NCBI RefSeq assembly: GCF_008327825.1
Contig: NZ_AP019827.1
Span: 1,116,001-1,180,000, forward strand
Origin: Leptotrichia shahii
GTDB lineage: Bacteria; Fusobacteriota; Fusobacteriia; Fusobacteriales; Leptotrichiaceae
Reading direction: 5' to 3'
DNA: 64,000 nt
Both the position numbers and the translations under genes were made by a program. Numbering within the stretch: position 1 is the stretch's first letter; the number at the start of each line of letters is the position of its first letter. The notes under the pieces were generated by a model. It was given only the letters and a program-made list of their open reading frames with translations, was not told where the DNA came from and searched no databases. Shown piece by piece: positions 62,435 to 64,000 of this stretch.

Positions 62435-63808
62435 TTATTTCACGCTTCCAAATAAATCATTCAAAGCCTCACTCATTGTTGGATGAGTAAATATCATATC
62501 TTTTAGGAATGTATATTTTTGTTCAGCTTTCATAGCCGCTGCAACGATGTTTATCATTTCGTGGGAAGTGTTGCATAATAAAGTACATCCCAGTATTTTA
62601 TCTGTTTTTGCATCTATAACTGCTTTAAGCAGTCCATCTGTTACACCTTCTATTTTTGCTTTTGGAATTGCCATTGCTTCAAGTCTTCCTGTTTTTACTT
62701 CATATCCTTTGGCAATCGCTTCACTTTCAGTCATTCCAACTCTTGATAATGGCGGATTTATGAATACACTATATGGAATTACATTTCTGTCATTTACTGT
62801 TCTATTTCCTCCATTGTAAAGATTATCTCTTATTATTCTAAAGTCATCAAGAGAAATATATGTGAATTGAAGTCCACCTTTCACATCTCCCATTGCCCAA
62901 ATATTATCAGCTGTTGTTTTCAATGTTTCATCAACTACAACCGCACCTTTTTCGTCAGTTTTTACTCCTGCTGCTTCTAAATTAAGTCCTTCTGTATTAG
63001 GTCTTCTTCCAATTGCCACAAGAATTGCGTCTGATTCAATTTCAATCTTACTTGCTCCTTGTAAAATTTGCACATATCCTTTTCCATTTTTATCAACAAT
63101 TTCCTCAATTTTTGATTCCAGTAAAAATTTAACCCCTTTTGCCTCAAATATAGCCTTTGCCCTATCAGCAATTTCTTCATCTTCTCTAGGCATAAGTCTT
63201 TGTGCCAAATCAATCACTGTAACTTCTGACCCAAAATCAGCATACATCGAAGCAAATTCCAGTCCAATGTACCCTGCTCCTAAAACAGTCAATTTTTTAG
63301 GAAGTTCCTTCAATTCCATAATCGAAGTGCTTGTATACACATGGTTACTTTCTTTAAGCCCTTTTATACCAGGAATTATTGTAGTCGAACCTGTATTTAT
63401 AAATATCTTTTCTCCTTCAATCTGAACATTTTCACCATTGCTTTCAATATTAACTACATTTTTTGAAGCAAAACTTCCAAATCCATCGTAAATATCAATA
63501 TTTTCCTTTGTAGCCAGCATTTCATAATTTTTTCCACGCAATGCACCAATCAGTGTATTTTTATTATTTATACTTTCTTCATAAAATCTTTCTTTTTCTT
63601 CAATGCCATTTAACCCTTTATTTTTAAGAACTTTTGTACTGTCAACAAGCTTTTTCGTAGGAATACATCCAATATTTATACAAGTCCCTCCATACATCTT
63701 GTCCGATTTCTCAATCAAAGCGACATTCTGACCTTTCCCAGCCAAAAATCCTGCCAGAGTTTTTCCACCTTTTCCAAATCCAATTATTACTGCATCATAT
63801 TTTTTCAT
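62435..63808 (-). CDS. rclA: RclA-like flavin disulphide oxidoreductase
   Basis: The start is ATG 63808, 8 bp after AAAGGA; two in-frame ATGs upstream lack sites. The 457-residue protein is a class I pyridine nucleotide-disulphide reductase. It has the redox pair GGTCINIGC (C43, C48), FAD loop GFGKGGKT, and NAD(P) loop GAGYIGLEFA. The C-terminus has HEMINIV and FTHPTMSEALNDLF. The long block from NIWAMGDV through FTYISLDD and PYSVF closely follows E. coli RclA, a cupric reductase protecting against reactive chlorine. Mercuric reductase is less likely. Confidence 0.88.
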   Translation of the reverse strand: MKKYDAVIIGFGKGGKTLAGFLAGKGQNVALIEKSDKMYGGTCINIGCIPTKKLVDSTKVLKNKGLNGIEEKERFYEESINNKNTLIGALRGKNYEMLATKENIDIYDGFGSFASKNVVNIESNGENVQIEGEKIFINTGSTTIIPGIKGLKESNHVYTSTSIMELKELPKKLTVLGAGYIGLEFASMYADFGSEVTVIDLAQRLMPREDEEIADRAKAIFEAKGVKFLLESKIEEIVDKNGKGYVQILQGASKIEIESDAILVAIGRRPNTEGLNLEAAGVKTDEKGAVVVDETLKTTADNIWAMGDVKGGLQFTYISLDDFRIIRDNLYNGGNRTVNDRNVIPYSVFINPPLSRVGMTESEAIAKGYEVKTGRLEAMAIPKAKIEGVTDGLLKAVIDAKTDKILGCTLLCNTSHEMINIVAAAMKAEQKYTFLKDMIFTHPTMSEALNDLFGSVK

Positions 63809-63877
63809 TTTCTTCATCCTTTCTATTTCATACAACTATAATTACATAATTGTACTTATTATAAAATTAATTTTTAT

Positions 63878-63905
63878 ATTATAAGAATACCACATTTTTT
63901 GTAAA
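63878..63905 (-). promoter_or_regulatory. Promoter of rclA
   Basis: TTTACA (63905-63900), a 16-bp spacer and TATAAT (63883-63878) lie about 70 bp before the start codon on the minus strand. No RclR-type activator gene is seen in the window; the DNA upstream of 63906 is AT-rich and featureless to the edge. Confidence 0.65.
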
Positions 63906-64000
63906 AAAACAAGAGTATTTGTGTTTACAAATTTTATTATTTTTTGATTCCAGTTTTATTAAATATTTTGCTTTTCTTACTTCTTATATAAAAACATCCG

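Noticed and set aside
1-64000. CRISPR arrays, rRNA and tRNA genes, insertion sequences and prophage modules
   Set aside because: Reading both strands I found no regularly spaced repeats, no cloverleaf-like T-arm GTTCGA blocks in intergenic DNA, and no transposase or phage structural genes.

Overview
The window is AT-rich, gene-dense bacterial DNA with strong GGAGG-type ribosome binding sites. It combines a Gram-negative envelope trait (an MlaA/VacJ family protein) with Firmicute-like housekeeping genes (YqeH, WalJ, YwqK-like and DUF896 proteins). This fits Fusobacteriota, most likely Leptotrichia or a close relative; the assignment is by gene content and codon style, not by a marker gene. No rRNA, tRNA, CRISPR array, prophage or insertion sequence is visible. 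About nine tenths of the genes lie on the minus strand. The plus strand carries only two islands: a methyltransferase with two ABC half-exporters (25.6-30.0 kb), and malic enzyme with an RpiB/LacA-type isomerase (55.1-57.2 kb).

Region 1 (1-8.1 kb) is one minus-strand operon, read as SWIM zinc-finger protein, HEAT-like protein, MoxR-type AAA+ ATPase, DUF5682 protein and VWA protein. The VWA gene runs off the left edge. Four of the five match the poorly understood E. coli yehL/yehM/yehP/yehQ set, and the fifth is an extra unassigned component. This is the best candidate for an under-described system here.

Region 2 (8.3-24.0 kb) is mostly housekeeping: ychF, a degenerate uracil-DNA-glycosylase-like protein, walJ, a pseudopilin-like protein, yqeH, a Xer-type recombinase, rph, glyA, an MlaA protein paired with a secreted alpha/beta hydrolase, smc, and a polyprenyl-phosphate sugar transferase. 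Region 3 (24.3-34.4 kb) is accessory: an acyltransferase, the plus-strand methyltransferase/ABC cassette, an alanine/glycine:sodium symporter behind a tandem glycine riboswitch, a Fic gene remnant, a glycosyltransferase, a Gfo/Idh/MocA oxidoreductase and a small acetyltransferase.

Region 4 (34.4-37.7 kb) is a TPP-riboswitch-controlled operon: an MTH1187/YkoF-type thiamine-binding protein followed by a ThiXYZ-type pyrimidine-precursor transporter. Region 5 (37.7-46.4 kb) holds two lipoproteins (one a thiol peroxidase), nadV, pcrA, two tandem secreted paralogues, a gene fragment, another lipoprotein, and thymidine kinase fused to a BioD-like domain. Region 6 (46.4-54.8 kb) holds a GH13-family protein lacking its nucleophile, comF, a zinc-ribbon protein, yraN, rnhB, an RluD-type synthase, a Fic-like protein lacking the catalytic His, an HD-domain protein, and a TruA-like synthase with a KH-like tail. 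Region 7 (54.9-64.0 kb) holds malic enzyme and the sugar isomerase, then a small beta-rich protein, a HIRAN-domain protein, a 2-hydroxyacid dehydrogenase, two HAD phosphatases, a DUF896 protein and rclA.

Two riboswitches with intrinsic-terminator platforms, several further terminators and a few strong sigma70-type promoters could be placed. A dispersed ~50-80 bp intergenic repeat sits just upstream of at least three or four minus-strand genes.
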